A stretch of DNA of 8,625 bases from Pseudomonadota bacterium (GTDB taxonomy: Bacteria > Pseudomonadota > Alphaproteobacteria > Micropepsales > Micropepsaceae). Both the position numbers and the translations under genes were made by a program. The notes beneath the pieces were generated by a model. That model was not told where the DNA came from and searched no databases. It saw nothing but the letters and a program-made list of their open reading frames with translations. Of this stretch, positions 1-6,299 are shown one piece after another. Each line of letters starts with the position of its first letter. Within the stretch, counting starts at the first letter, position 1. The DNA lies in contig JAKAVI010000436.1 in the NCBI GenBank assembly GCA_021817355.1, positions 1 to 8,625 of the forward strand, in the 5' to 3' direction.

Positions 1-83
1 TCCTGGTGGAAGTTCCTACCACTGCCAACAAAAAAACCTCTGAGGGACAGAATGCCCGTGGTGGATGAGGCGAACCCAAGCCA

Positions 84-111
84 GGTCAGAACCCGCGGGT
101 ATAATCTGACC
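84..111. repeat. Nested palindrome: GGTCAGA ... TCTGACC around ACCCGCGGGT
   Basis: Outer arms GGTCAGA (84-90) and TCTGACC (105-111) are perfect inverted repeats of 7 bp. Between them is ACCCGCGGGT (91-100), itself a perfect 10-bp palindrome, followed by ATAA. Either DNA strand could fold. There is no T-run after it on either strand, so it is not a typical intrinsic terminator. It could be a REP-like element, a subterminal hairpin of a transposable element or part of a structured RNA. A related copy begins at 194. Confidence 0.7.
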
Positions 112-193
112 TTATCCCCGGAGGGCGTGGCGATGCGGAATGCCGGCAACCAAAGGGCAGAACCTTCCCCTACCTCTGGGGGCTGATTGCCCC

Positions 194-223
194 GGTCAGA
201 CCCCCGGCGGGTACTCTCAGCAC
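194..223. repeat. Second, degenerate copy of the GGTCAGA-CCC-GCGGGTA repeat
   Basis: GGTCAGA at 194-200, followed by CCCCCGGCGGGTA, matches the first copy (GGTCAGA, ACCCGCGGGTA) with small insertions. The 3' arm has degenerated from TCTGACC to a TCTCAGC-like string. The two copies start 110 bases apart in the same orientation. On the minus strand this part forms a small hairpin with loop TGAGA. Function unknown. Confidence 0.45.
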
Positions 224-316
224 CCCCTTCTCCAACAGAGCGGGAAAAGCTGTCGCCACGACACCAAACCGGCCACGTCTGGGTCATTCTCGCCATCATC
301 TGTTTACGGCTCGCAC

Positions 317-347
317 TGGACCCAATACAAAGCATATCCGCTACAAT
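317..347 (+). promoter_or_regulatory. Putative promoter for pccA
   Basis: TACAAT at 342-347 is a one-mismatch -10 box. TGGACC at 317-322 is a weak -35 candidate (4 of 6), with a long 19-base spacer. This would place transcription start near 354, giving a very short leader before the ribosome binding site AAGGGG (359-364) and the TTG start at 371. Assigned from sequence likeness only. Confidence 0.35.
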
Positions 348-370
348 TTTACCTGCCTAAGGGGTCCGGG

Positions 371-2368
371 TTGTTTCAGAAAATTCTAATAGCCAATAGG
401 GGCGAGATTGCCTGCCGCGTGATCAAGACCGCGCGGAAGATGGGGATCAAGACTGTTGCCGTCTATTCAGACGCTGACAAGGATGCGCTGCATGTAGAGA
501 TGGCGGATGAGGCAGTGCGGATTGGTCCCGCTGCGTCGGCGCAATCCTATCTCGTAGTCGAACGTATTGTTAAGGCCTGCAGGGACACTGGGGCTCAGGC
601 GGTCCATCCAGGTTATGGCTTTCTGTCAGAGCGTGAGAGTTTTGCTCAGGCGTTAGCTGCGGCCGACGTGACATTCATTGGCCCCAATCCGCAAGCAATC
701 GCTGCGATGGGCGATAAGATCGAGTCAAAAAAACTTGCTGTCAAAGCAGGCGTCACAACTGTGCCGGGCTTTGTCGGAGAAATAAAGGACGCAGCTCATG
801 CCAAGCAGATAGCCCGCGACATTGGCTATCCGGTTATGGTGAAGGCCTCAGCTGGCGGCGGCGGCAAGGGGCTGCGAATCGTCTATAACGAAAAAGAAAT
901 CGTCCAAGCCATTCAATCATCACAGAATGAAGCTCGAGCTAGCTTTGGCGATGACCGTCTCTTTGTCGAGAAATTTGTCACTGAGCCCAGACATATTGAA
1001 ATTCAAGTGTTGGGCGACAAGCACGGCAACGTCATCTATCTCAACGAGCGCGAGTGTTCGATCCAGCGTCGCCACCAAAAGGTGATCGAAGAAGCTCCCT
1101 CTCCGTTCCTTGATGATCAAACGCGGCGTGCAATGGGCGAGCAGGCAGTCGCGCTATCCCGAGCAGTAGGTTACGATAGTGCTGGAACGGTGGAATTTAT
1201 CGTCGACCGTGACCGCAACTTCTATTTTCTCGAGATGAATACGCGACTGCAGGTCGAACATCCGGTAACGGAACTCATTACCGGTCTTGATCTCGTAGAA
1301 CTGATGATTCGGGTAGCTGCAGGAGAACCCCTTGCTATCTCCCAGGCAGATGTAAAGATAAATGGCTGGGCAGTGGAGTCTCGCATTTACGCAGAGGATC
1401 CCTATCGAGGATTTTTGCCGTCCACAGGTCGTCTGTCCCGTTACAGGCCCCCAGAAGAAGGGCGCCGTGGCGAGATTGTGGTGCGCAACGACACCGGTGT
1501 TTACGAAGGTGGAGAGATCTCCATCTACTATGATCCTATGATTGCCAAGCTTTGTACACATGGTCCATCACGTAGCACTGCCGTTACAGCGATGGGCGAG
1601 GCGCTCGACGAGTTCTACATCGAGGGCATCAATCACAATATCCCGTTCCTGGCAGCCATCATGCACAATGATCGCTTTAGGCAGGGTAGACTAAGCACCG
1701 GGTTCATTGCTGAGGAGTTTCCGGACGGGTTTCACGGAAGAAACCTGGACGAGGCAACACGACGTCGCTTTGCCGCAGTCGCGACGGCGTTGAAGCTCGT
1801 ACGAACAGAGCGCGCCAGTCGCGTATCTGGACAACTCGATAGTGCGCTTTCCACATCTGGAAACTTCGTTGTTGTGGTTGCCGAACAGGAAGTTGAAATT
1901 CGTGATGCGTCGCTGAAGGGCGCGGAATTTCGTGCTCGGATCGAGGGTAAGAGTTACTATGGGCGTATAGCATGGCGCATTGGTCAGTCAATTCTCAGGC
2001 TTGAAGACGAAGGTGGCGTGGCTGCAATCAAGGTCTCACGAGAGCCCGGTGGTTATCGGCTGACGCACGCCGGTATTGACCTCAAACTTAGTGTTCGGGT
2101 GCCGCGAATCGCCCGCCTTGCCCGTCTCATGCCCAAAAAGGCGCCCCCCGATACCTCTAAATTCCTTCTTTGTCCGATGCCGGGGCTCGTAGTTTCGATC
2201 AACGTTTCTGAAGGTACCGAGGTCAAGGCTGGAGAGACTTTGGCTGTCGTTGAAGCCATGAAAATGGAAAATGTCCTTACCGCTGAGCGTGATGGTGTGG
2301 TCAAGAAAATAAATGTTGGAAAGGGAGACAGCTTGGCACTGGATGATGTGATTCTCGAGTTTGTCTGA
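371..2368 (+). CDS. pccA: Propionyl-CoA carboxylase alpha subunit (biotin carboxylase plus biotin carrier domain)
   Basis: This 665-residue protein carboxylates biotin with ATP and bicarbonate, so that the partner beta subunit (PccB, not in this window) can carboxylate propionyl-CoA to methylmalonyl-CoA in the cytoplasm. The N-terminal biotin carboxylase domain opens with KILIANRGEIA. It has the ATP-grasp glycine loop GGGGKG at 162-167, ECSIQRRHQK at 228-237 and EMNTRLQVEHP from 288, so the catalytic residues are kept. A middle linker/BT-type region follows, and a biotinyl domain ends the protein with AMKME. The biotinylated Lys is 631, 35 residues from the end as is usual. Length and the stretch FYIEGINHNIPFLAAI favour PccA over methylcrotonyl- or acetyl-CoA carboxylase. 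I chose the TTG at 371 because homology begins there and AAGGGG sits 6 bases upstream. The upstream in-frame ATG at 140 would add an unrelated 77-residue extension. It stands alone, with no carboxyltransferase gene beside it in the window. Confidence 0.93.
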   Translation: MFQKILIANRGEIACRVIKTARKMGIKTVAVYSDADKDALHVEMADEAVRIGPAASAQSYLVVERIVKACRDTGAQAVHPGYGFLSERESFAQALAAADVTFIGPNPQAIAAMGDKIESKKLAVKAGVTTVPGFVGEIKDAAHAKQIARDIGYPVMVKASAGGGGKGLRIVYNEKEIVQAIQSSQNEARASFGDDRLFVEKFVTEPRHIEIQVLGDKHGNVIYLNERECSIQRRHQKVIEEAPSPFLDDQTRRAMGEQAVALSRAVGYDSAGTVEFIVDRDRNFYFLEMNTRLQVEHPVTELITGLDLVELMIRVAAGEPLAISQADVKINGWAVESRIYAEDPYRGFLPSTGRLSRYRPPEEGRRGEIVVRNDTGVYEGGEISIYYDPMIAKLCTHGPSRSTAVTAMGEALDEFYIEGINHNIPFLAAIMHNDRFRQGRLSTGFIAEEFPDGFHGRNLDEATRRRFAAVATALKLVRTERASRVSGQLDSALSTSGNFVVVVAEQEVEIRDASLKGAEFRARIEGKSYYGRIAWRIGQSILRLEDEGGVAAIKVSREPGGYRLTHAGIDLKLSVRVPRIARLARLMPKKAPPDTSKFLLCPMPGLVVSINVSEGTEVKAGETLAVVEAMKMENVLTAERDGVVKKINVGKGDSLALDDVILEFV

Positions 2369-2937
2369 CGCATATTCAGCCAATGGAGTGGTGGATCTGT
2401 AGAATTGAGCGGGGCTGCAAGTTGATTTGTAGCGTCGTAATCTGCACCAAGGTGGATGCATCGCGTAAGCCATTGTATGAAATGACAGCTTGGCTGACTC
2501 TTAAAGAAACCATATTGTCTACCTTTGCTCGCAAGCATCAGTTGGCAACAGGATGCTGCCAGTGAATCTGAAGATAGGGCAGCGTGGTGAATCTGTGCCC
2601 CTAGCTCTGCAAGCGATAATAGTACTCATCTCAGCCTGCGTCGAAGTCGATGCCTGATGATGTATAGTTTGAAATCGTCGTGGCATGAGCCGGAGTCGCG
2701 ACAACCACTTCTAAGCAGGATAGCAAGATGAAGCGGTGATCGATCAACGTTTTTAATGGCATATAAATTTCCTTCATGATGTGAAGGACATGTATGTCTT
2801 GGCTTCTGTCGAAAAGCCGGTGGCCAACGTTTGGAGTAAGTGCCTTGATCGCGCGGCTTACGATTAGCTATTAAGTGAGCTGATCAGTCACCCTAGTTTG
2901 GTTGTAGAAAATATCACTTGTCAGAAGATGGTCTCCA
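2369..2937. other. Intergenic region without a recognisable gene
   Basis: All frames carry only short ORFs, none of which I recognise. A hairpin at 2414-2433 (GCTGCAA, loop GTTGAT, TTGTAGC, one G-U pair) lies 46 bases after the pccA stop. It has no T-run, so it is at most a weak terminator or RNA-stabilising stem. An 8-bp palindrome CTGATCAG at 2880-2887 sits inside a longer imperfect inverted repeat (GTGA ... TCAC), 51 bases before acyP, and could be an operator. The length and loss of coding potential suggest a degraded gene, but I could not identify one. Confidence 0.5.
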
Positions 2938-3237
2938 ATGAACGATGACATTGATGACGACCTGACGTGCTTGCGGTTCCGTATAGAAGGTCATGTACAT
3001 GCAGTGGGATATCGCAATTTTGTGATTGCCGAGGCACGTAAGTTGGGCTTGGACGGCTGGGTTCGAAATCGCACAGACGGGACCGTTGAAGCGCTTGCGG
3101 CCGGTCCCACAAAGGCGATCGAGGACTTCTTCGTGTTATGTTCGCGTGGACCGTCCGGCAGCCGTGTGGACAATGTACAAATGGAGAGGGCTGAATTGCC
3201 GACCGAGAAGGGTTTTAGGAGGCGACCCTCGATTTAG
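2938..3237 (+). CDS. acyP: Acylphosphatase
   Basis: A small (99-residue) cytoplasmic enzyme that hydrolyses acyl-phosphates such as carbamoyl-phosphate or 1,3-bisphosphoglycerate; its physiological role in bacteria is unclear. The signature GHVHAVGYRNFV (18-29) corresponds to the family's GxVQGVGFR. Arg26 is the phosphate-binding residue, and Asn44 within GWVRNRTDGTVE (40-51) is the catalytic Asn. The later G-P and V-D-N-V spacing also fits the alpha-beta sandwich. There is an acidic N-terminal extension of about eight residues before the first strand. The ribosome binding site ahead of this ATG is weak, and no alternative start fits better. It ends in TAG and converges on lipB with a 54-base gap. 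Confidence 0.92.
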   Translation: MNDDIDDDLTCLRFRIEGHVHAVGYRNFVIAEARKLGLDGWVRNRTDGTVEALAAGPTKAIEDFFVLCSRGPSGSRVDNVQMERAELPTEKGFRRRPSI

Positions 3238-3248
3238 CTCAGTGGCAA

Positions 3249-3273
3249 CTCCGGCACCTTTTCTCGGCCGGAG
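3249..3273. terminator. Hairpin between convergent acyP and lipB, possible bidirectional terminator
   Basis: CTCCGGC (3249-3255) and GCCGGAG (3267-3273) form a 7-bp GC-rich stem with an 11-base loop, exactly in the gap between two convergent genes. There is no run of T after it on either strand, so termination would be inefficient or Rho-assisted. The position supports the role more than the sequence does. Confidence 0.4.
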
Positions 3274-3291
3274 GCGGATGAACCGAGGGGG

Positions 3292-3939
3292 TTATGAGGC
3301 CCCTGTGCTCTCATCGACGCTCCCAAATACGTCCTCGAAAGCCCGCCGCAAGGCGACGTCAACCTCACACATACTGACTGGTTGGCCGAGATCGAGCAGG
3401 CTCGTTACGCCATGCTCGGATATCCCACATGGCACGATGCCGCCGAAATGGCTGAGATCGGGAGCTACATTTAGCGATACGCCGTGATAGCTAACCCAGC
3501 GGCGTACCCGAACCCCAATGGCTGCTATCTTGTCTTCGCGTTGCCTTCTCACGATCCAAATGCCAACCCTACCGGGGCGGCGTTCCCCCCTGACGCTAAA
3601 CTGGGCTAGGGCTCGTATAATCCATTCCTCGAGGTCATATACATAGGCGCGGACGTCTGGGCGCCGGCGCTTCAGATCCAGCATCACATAGCCCACACGC
3701 TGACCCGGGCCATGATAGGTGTATTGGCCGCCACGACCGGTTTTGAACACAGGAAAGCGAGGCTCGAGCAGGTCCTCAGGGCGGGCACTGGTGCCGGCAG
3801 TGTAGATTGGGGGGTGCTCAAGAAGCCAGACGCGCTCTCGACCGTTACGATGGGCGATGGCGTCAACCTGTGACTCCATGGCTTCCACCGCCGCAGGGTA
3901 GGGGACGGGCCGCTTTGCGACAATCCATTCCGGCTGCAT
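3292..3939 (-). CDS. lipB: Lipoyl(octanoyl) transferase LipB
   Basis: Transfers octanoyl groups from acyl carrier protein to the lipoyl domains of 2-oxoacid dehydrogenases and the glycine cleavage H protein, the first step of lipoate assembly before LipA inserts sulfur. The protein has 215 residues, normal for the family. Visible motifs are [13 protein letters not shown] (40-52), [13 protein letters not shown] (68-80), which shapes the acyl/lipoyl pocket, the conserved Lys137 in [10 protein letters not shown], and the catalytic Cys171 in [16 protein letters not shown]. The frame stays open upstream to an ATG at 4200, but that part is antisense to fliN and is not LipB-like. A 12-bp tandem duplication (3930-3953) creates a second in-frame ATG at 3951, so a 219-residue form is possible. 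I prefer 3939 because homology begins at PEW. Neither start has a clear Shine-Dalgarno. It is divergent from fliN. Confidence 0.92.
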   Translation of the reverse strand: MQPEWIVAKRPVPYPAAVEAMESQVDAIAHRNGRERVWLLEHPPIYTAGTSARPEDLLEPRFPVFKTGRGGQYTYHGPGQRVGYVMLDLKRRRPDVRAYVYDLEEWIIRALAQFSVRGERRPGRVGIWIVRRQREDKIAAIGVRVRRWVSYHGVSLNVAPDLSHFGGIVPCGISEHGVTSLLDLGQPVSMCEVDVALRRAFEDVFGSVDESTGAS

Positions 3940-3953
3940 TACCGGCTGCATTA
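3930..3953. repeat. 12-bp tandem duplication at the lipB start codon
   Basis: CCGGCTGCATTA occurs twice in direct succession (3930-3941 and 3942-3953). On the minus strand this gives ATGCAGCCGG twice, in the same reading frame, producing two candidate start codons four codons apart and the N-terminus MQPVMQPE. It looks like a slippage duplication. Confidence 0.85.
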
Positions 3954-3970
3954 AGTGGGTGGAAACCATA

Positions 3971-3999
3971 TTGGCGCCATGGTGGTTGGTGCATATGTT
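3971..3999 (+). promoter_or_regulatory. Putative fliN promoter in the lipB-fliN divergent gap
   Basis: TTGGCG (3971-3976) and TATGTT (3994-3999) are 17 bases apart, each matching 4 of 6 consensus positions. The perfect palindrome TGGCGCCA (3972-3979) overlaps the -35 candidate and could be an operator shared by the divergent genes. This rests on pattern only. Confidence 0.3.
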
Positions 4000-4014
4000 C
4001 ATAAAAGGCCGCTC

Positions 4015-4257
4015 ATGTCCCTCAATTTTGAGTCCGTCAAGGTGGAAATCTCTGTCGTTCTCGGACGCGCGGTAATCCCAATGCATCAGCTCCTTCGTAT
4101 GGGCCGCGGCGCCGTGATTGAGCTCAACTCCCACCAGGATGACCCGGTCACAATCTACGCCAACGAAAAGCCTGTAGCCCGGGGCGACATCGTTATTCAT
4201 GGCGATAAGATTGGCGTTTCCGTGAAAGAGTTGCTAAGAGGCTATGTACAAGATTGA
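4015..4257 (+). CDS. fliN: FliN-type flagellar motor switch protein (single SpoA domain)
   Basis: FliN forms, with FliM and FliG, the cytoplasmic C-ring that sets flagellar rotation; the SpoA/SURF1 domain is shared with type III secretion C-ring proteins. The 80-residue product is essentially the C-terminal SpoA domain alone: [20 protein letters not shown], then GRGAVIEL, then [19 protein letters not shown] and GVSVKEL, the standard order. Typical FliN proteins have 100-140 residues, so this is a short form. I chose the ATG at 4015 because AAAAGG (4003-4008) lies 6 bases upstream and the family domain starts right after. A longer reading from 3955 adds unrelated residues. No other flagellar gene is in the window, so it is an orphan here, divergent from lipB. 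It could serve a flagellum encoded elsewhere or be a relic; the frame and motifs are intact. Confidence 0.9.
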   Translation: MSLNFESVKVEISVVLGRAVIPMHQLLRMGRGAVIELNSHQDDPVTIYANEKPVARGDIVIHGDKIGVSVKELLRGYVQD

Positions 4258-4340
4258 ACAGTAGACAATTGTATAATATAATTTTTACCACTTAATTATT
4301 GCATAATACGTTCTCCGGTCCTAGCTTTGCGGGGTATGCC
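4258..4340 (+). promoter_or_regulatory. AT-rich putative promoter region of the sirohaem synthase-cysH operon
   Basis: A strikingly AT-rich patch (about 4264-4308) separates fliN from the sulfur genes. It contains ACAATTGT (4265-4272, a palindrome), TATAAT (4272-4277), TTGTAT (4269-4274) with a TTAATT about 17 bases on (4292-4297), and CATAAT (4302-4307). Several -10-like boxes make the exact promoter ambiguous. A sulfur regulator site could lie here, but I see no clear consensus. Confidence 0.4.
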
Positions 4341-4348
4341 GGAGCGCG

Positions 4349-4849
4349 ATGATGCTTCCCATAATGCTTTCCTCTGAGGTTGCGGTTGGGCTCTGCGGTA
4401 GCGGTGTGGCCGGTGCTCGCCGTGCGGCGCTGTTGCGTGACGCGGGTATCACCCCTTGCGCAATAAGCGATGAACCTCAGCTGAGTGCGCTTGTAGGTCT
4501 CCAGGTGCTCTTCATTGCAGGGTTGAGCGCGCCTCGGCAGCTTGCCGAGCAGGCCCGAGCATTGGGGATCATCGTTAATGTTGAGGACGTCCCCGAGCTT
4601 TGCGATTTTCATGTCCCGGCGTGTGTTCGGCGCGGCGACCTAATGCTGGCGGTTGCCACGGGTGGCAGGGCTCCTGGGCTGGCCCGGCTTATTCGTGAAT
4701 GGTTGGAAGTACAATTTCCTAGCAGATGGTCGGAGTACCTAGAGGAGCTCGCGCTAGCGCGTCAGCTGTGGCGACACCAGGGTCTGGAGCCTAACGCGGT
4801 GGTTGAACGTCTGCGTGGTCTTTTGGCAGAAAAGGGCTGGCTCAGATGA
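4349..4849 (+). CDS. cysG: Precorrin-2 dehydrogenase / sirohydrochlorin ferrochelatase (CysG N-terminal, Met8-like module)
   Basis: Oxidises precorrin-2 to sirohydrochlorin with NAD+ and, in bifunctional members, inserts iron to make sirohaem, the cofactor of sulfite and nitrite reductases. The 166-residue protein has the nucleotide-binding loop GLCGSGVAGARRAALL (14-29). It also has NVEDVPELCDF (77-87), where Asp80 matches the catalytic Asp of CysG/Met8, and the ATGGRAPGLARLIREWLE stretch of the dimerisation/tetrapyrrole region. It is shorter than typical Met8 proteins (about 200), with a trimmed loop after the Rossmann start. There is no C-terminal methyltransferase domain, so SUMT activity must come from another gene. 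Two adjacent ATGs (4349, 4352) follow GGAG at 4341-4344; the second gives the better 7-base spacing. Its last codon overlaps the cysH start (ATGA), implying translational coupling and a joint role in sulfate assimilation. Confidence 0.85.
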   Translation: MMLPIMLSSEVAVGLCGSGVAGARRAALLRDAGITPCAISDEPQLSALVGLQVLFIAGLSAPRQLAEQARALGIIVNVEDVPELCDFHVPACVRRGDLMLAVATGGRAPGLARLIREWLEVQFPSRWSEYLEELALARQLWRHQGLEPNAVVERLRGLLAEKGWLR

Positions 4850-5589
4850 CGACGTACAGGGTTTTGGATAATTTGAGGCCGTCGTCGGAAGTCTCGGCTA
4901 GATTGAGTCAACTGCGGAAGAGGGCGCTCGGCTGTGACGCCATAGGGGTGCTAGAGATCGCACTTAAGCAAGAATTCGACGGGCAAACGGCGGTTGTATC
5001 GTCGTTCGGCGCGGAATCTGCTGTGCTGCTTCATCTGGTAGCTCAAGTTGACCCTACCACTCCGGTGCTTTTCCTCAATACGGGAAAGCTGTTTGGGGAA
5101 ACATTACGCTATCGTGACCGCCTTCAAGAACTGCTTGGCTTATGTGACGTGCGTTCGATCGGCCCGGATCCGCGTTTGCGTGAGCAGCGCGATCGCGATG
5201 GCATTCTGTGGTCCAAGGATGTGGATGCCTGCTGCGACTTCAGGAAAGTGAAGCCGTTGCGCCAGGCGCTGTTGGCATTCAATGCACAGGTCACAGGTCG
5301 AAAGAGGTTTCAAACCGGGGCGCGGGCAAGTATGGAGCACATCGAATACTTTGAGGACCGTTTCCGTTTTAACCCGTTGGCTGACTGGAGCCAGCAGATG
5401 CTGAATGAGTATATGGGGGCCCATCAGCTCCCGGCTCATCCCTTGGTCGAGGATGGTTATCCATCGATCGGGTGCATGCCCTGTACGCGCCGTGTGGCTC
5501 CGGGCGAAGGGTACCGGGATGGCCGCTGGGCAGGCCTAGACAAGGACGAATGTGGCATCCATCTCGGGGTTGATGGCGAAGGTATCTAG
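4846..5589 (+). CDS. cysH: Adenylylsulfate (APS) reductase, iron-sulfur type CysH
   Basis: Reduces activated sulfate to sulfite in assimilatory sulfur metabolism, using thioredoxin-type electrons. The 247-residue protein has the nucleotide-binding SSFGAESAVLL (52-62), FLNTGKLFGET (76-86), the Arg-rich TGRKRFQTGAR (150-160), and the C-terminal nucleophile ECGIHL (Cys236). The pairs CC at 129-130 and CxxC at 210-213 are the four ligands of a [4Fe-4S] cluster. This marks the APS-preferring (plant/alphaproteobacterial) class rather than the cluster-free PAPS reductase of enteric bacteria; substrate choice is inferred from that. It overlaps the sirohaem synthase by four bases. The sulfite reductase gene and small DUF934 gene that often sit beside cysH in alphaproteobacteria are absent here. 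It ends with tandem TAG codons. Confidence 0.93.
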   Translation: MTTYRVLDNLRPSSEVSARLSQLRKRALGCDAIGVLEIALKQEFDGQTAVVSSFGAESAVLLHLVAQVDPTTPVLFLNTGKLFGETLRYRDRLQELLGLCDVRSIGPDPRLREQRDRDGILWSKDVDACCDFRKVKPLRQALLAFNAQVTGRKRFQTGARASMEHIEYFEDRFRFNPLADWSQQMLNEYMGAHQLPAHPLVEDGYPSIGCMPCTRRVAPGEGYRDGRWAGLDKDECGIHLGVDGEGI

Positions 5590-5868
5590 TAGGTCAGCGG
5601 TTCGCCGGAGGGCTACGCCTTTGCTCTAAGGCATATTCGTCGCGCTTGGGGAGTGCCAAGTAGAACAGACGGGCCGTACGTTGGCAGTTCGTTCAAGTGG
5701 AAGGGAGACATTCTCCAGTGAATGCGCCCAGGGTTGCCGTATCTCCCTCAAAAGTAGGGCATCGGTCCTTGGACCAGGGCTGGGCTGGCCGAAATCTGAA
5801 TTTTCAGGTCGCATTCGCACTTCCCCTGCGGGAGTGGATTTGCTAAACCCGCCCGCCCGTTCGTACGT
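5590..5868. other. Intergenic region between cysH and tRNA-Leu, no gene seen
   Basis: No frame gives a recognisable protein. Small stems are present: GCCTT/AAGGC at 5617-5632 just after cysH (possible weak terminator, no T-run) and CTGA/TCAG at 5797-5808. A further stem has CACT (5818-5821) pairing with AGTG (5833-5836) and CCC with GGG (5830-5832). The tRNA promoter should lie in the last 60 bases, but I could not fix convincing -35/-10 boxes. Confidence 0.5.
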
Positions 5869-5952
5869 GCGGTCGTGGCGGAACGGTAGACGCGCTAGCT
5901 TGAGGTGCTAGTGGGGCAACCCGTGGAAGTTCGAGTCTTCTCGACCGCACCA
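5869..5952 (+). tRNA. tRNA-Leu (anticodon GAG)
   Basis: An 84-base class II tRNA. The 7-bp acceptor stem is GCGGTCG (5869-5875) with CGACCGC (5942-5948), followed by discriminator A5949 and an encoded CCA (5950-5952). The D-arm TGGCGGAACGGTAGACGC is the usual leucine form. The anticodon stem CTAGC/GCTAG encloses loop TTGAGGT, with anticodon GAG at 5902-5904, reading CTC and CTT. A long variable arm (GGGG..CCC) and the T-arm GAAG-TTCGAGT-CTTC complete the cloverleaf. The two bases before the gene (GT) could extend the acceptor helix by pairing with AC at 5949-5950. Confidence 0.96.
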
Positions 5953-5958
5953 TCTACT

Positions 5959-5976
5959 ATCAAGTGGTTGATTTTA
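5959..5976 (+). terminator. Possible weak terminator after tRNA-Leu
   Basis: ATCAA (5959-5963), loop GTGG, TTGAT (5968-5972), then TTTA. The position seven bases after the tRNA is right, but the stem is short and AT-rich and the T-run is only a few bases. Confidence 0.35.
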
Positions 5977-6021
5977 TGTAGTTTATTCCAAGGTTGGTCA
6001 TGTTGGGCGTTCCGGCTCGAA

Positions 6022-6297
6022 ACTACGGTTCTCACGGCAATGCTAGGGGGCGTAGAATGAAGATGGTGGAGTTGGCTCTTTCGTAACTGCCTCGTAGTCG
6101 CCAACGAATGGCCGCCGAACTTTCCGCGTCTCATATGCTTCCAGCTTCTCGCCAATCCGAGGATAGTCGAGCAACCGGTCCGGTGCGCGGCCTAACTGTT
6201 GGATGACCAGCACTGTTGCTTCGAGCGGGATCGGACGGAGATTGGCGTGCAGTCGCACCAGATCGGACGATACCTTGCCCGTCCAATGAATTTTCAT
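6022..6297 (-). pseudogene. RelE/ParE-family toxin, frameshifted relic
   Basis: Read from ATG at 6297 on the minus strand, the protein begins MKIHWTGKVSSDLVRLHA and continues with IQQLGRAPDRLLDYPRIGEKLE and VRRPFVGDYE, a typical RelE/ParE toxin (ribosome-dependent RNase or gyrase inhibitor fold). After DYE (codon at 6091-6093) the frame yields nonsense and ends at TAG (6043-6045) after 84 residues. One frame over, the expected YERANSTIFILR appears (6085-6050), showing a one-base loss at about 6086-6090. An extra C at 6046-6049 then returns to the first frame, where TAG stands in the place of the family's Trp, followed by HCRENR (6042-6025). So the normal end (LRLWHxRENR) is still legible but is broken three times. 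The start follows the antitoxin stop by two bases. Almost certainly inactive, since the catalytic C-terminal strand is lost. Confidence 0.85.
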
Positions 6298-6299
6298 AC

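Larger units (their letters stand above)
1..370. other. Gene-less, GC-rich structured leader region upstream of pccA
   Basis: I recognise no complete gene in these bases. The pccA frame stays open upstream from an ATG at 140, but those 77 codons look nothing like a biotin carboxylase and the family starts at the TTG at 371. The minus strand is also open from about 357 to the left edge (ATG at 335), with a composition I do not recognise, and the high GC content could explain this. In the third plus frame a short run (3-65) ends in TGA at 66-68 and reads LVEVPTTANKKTSEGQNARGG. This vaguely recalls the variable C-terminal tails of IS200/IS605 TnpB proteins, but that is weak. Palindromic repeats are listed separately. 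A promoter for pccA probably lies in the last 55 bases. Confidence 0.5.

Noticed and set aside
163..240. TPP-riboswitch-like pieces on the minus strand (GCTGAGA ... ACCC, CTGA, TAGGGGAA)
   Set aside because: The P3 helix is absent (the two conserved segments overlap), the TAATgCC loop and GCG elements are wrong, and no thiamin gene is seen. Most likely chance in GC-rich DNA.
1..335. Open minus-strand frame running off the left edge (ATG at 335)
   Set aside because: Composition is unlike any protein I recognise, no ribosome binding site, and GC-rich DNA lacks stops by chance. It may merit a search once the contig is extended.
1154..1561. Minus-strand ORFs inside pccA (also 1704-1991, 920-1120)
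   Set aside because: Shadows of the pccA coding frame without recognisable domains.
3952..4200. N-terminal extension of lipB to an ATG at 4200
   Set aside because: This stretch is antisense to the intact fliN coding region and has no LipB likeness.
5869..5952. tRNA-Leu as integration site of a genomic island
   Set aside because: I looked for a repeat of the tRNA 3' end downstream and saw none within the window, and no integrase gene is present.
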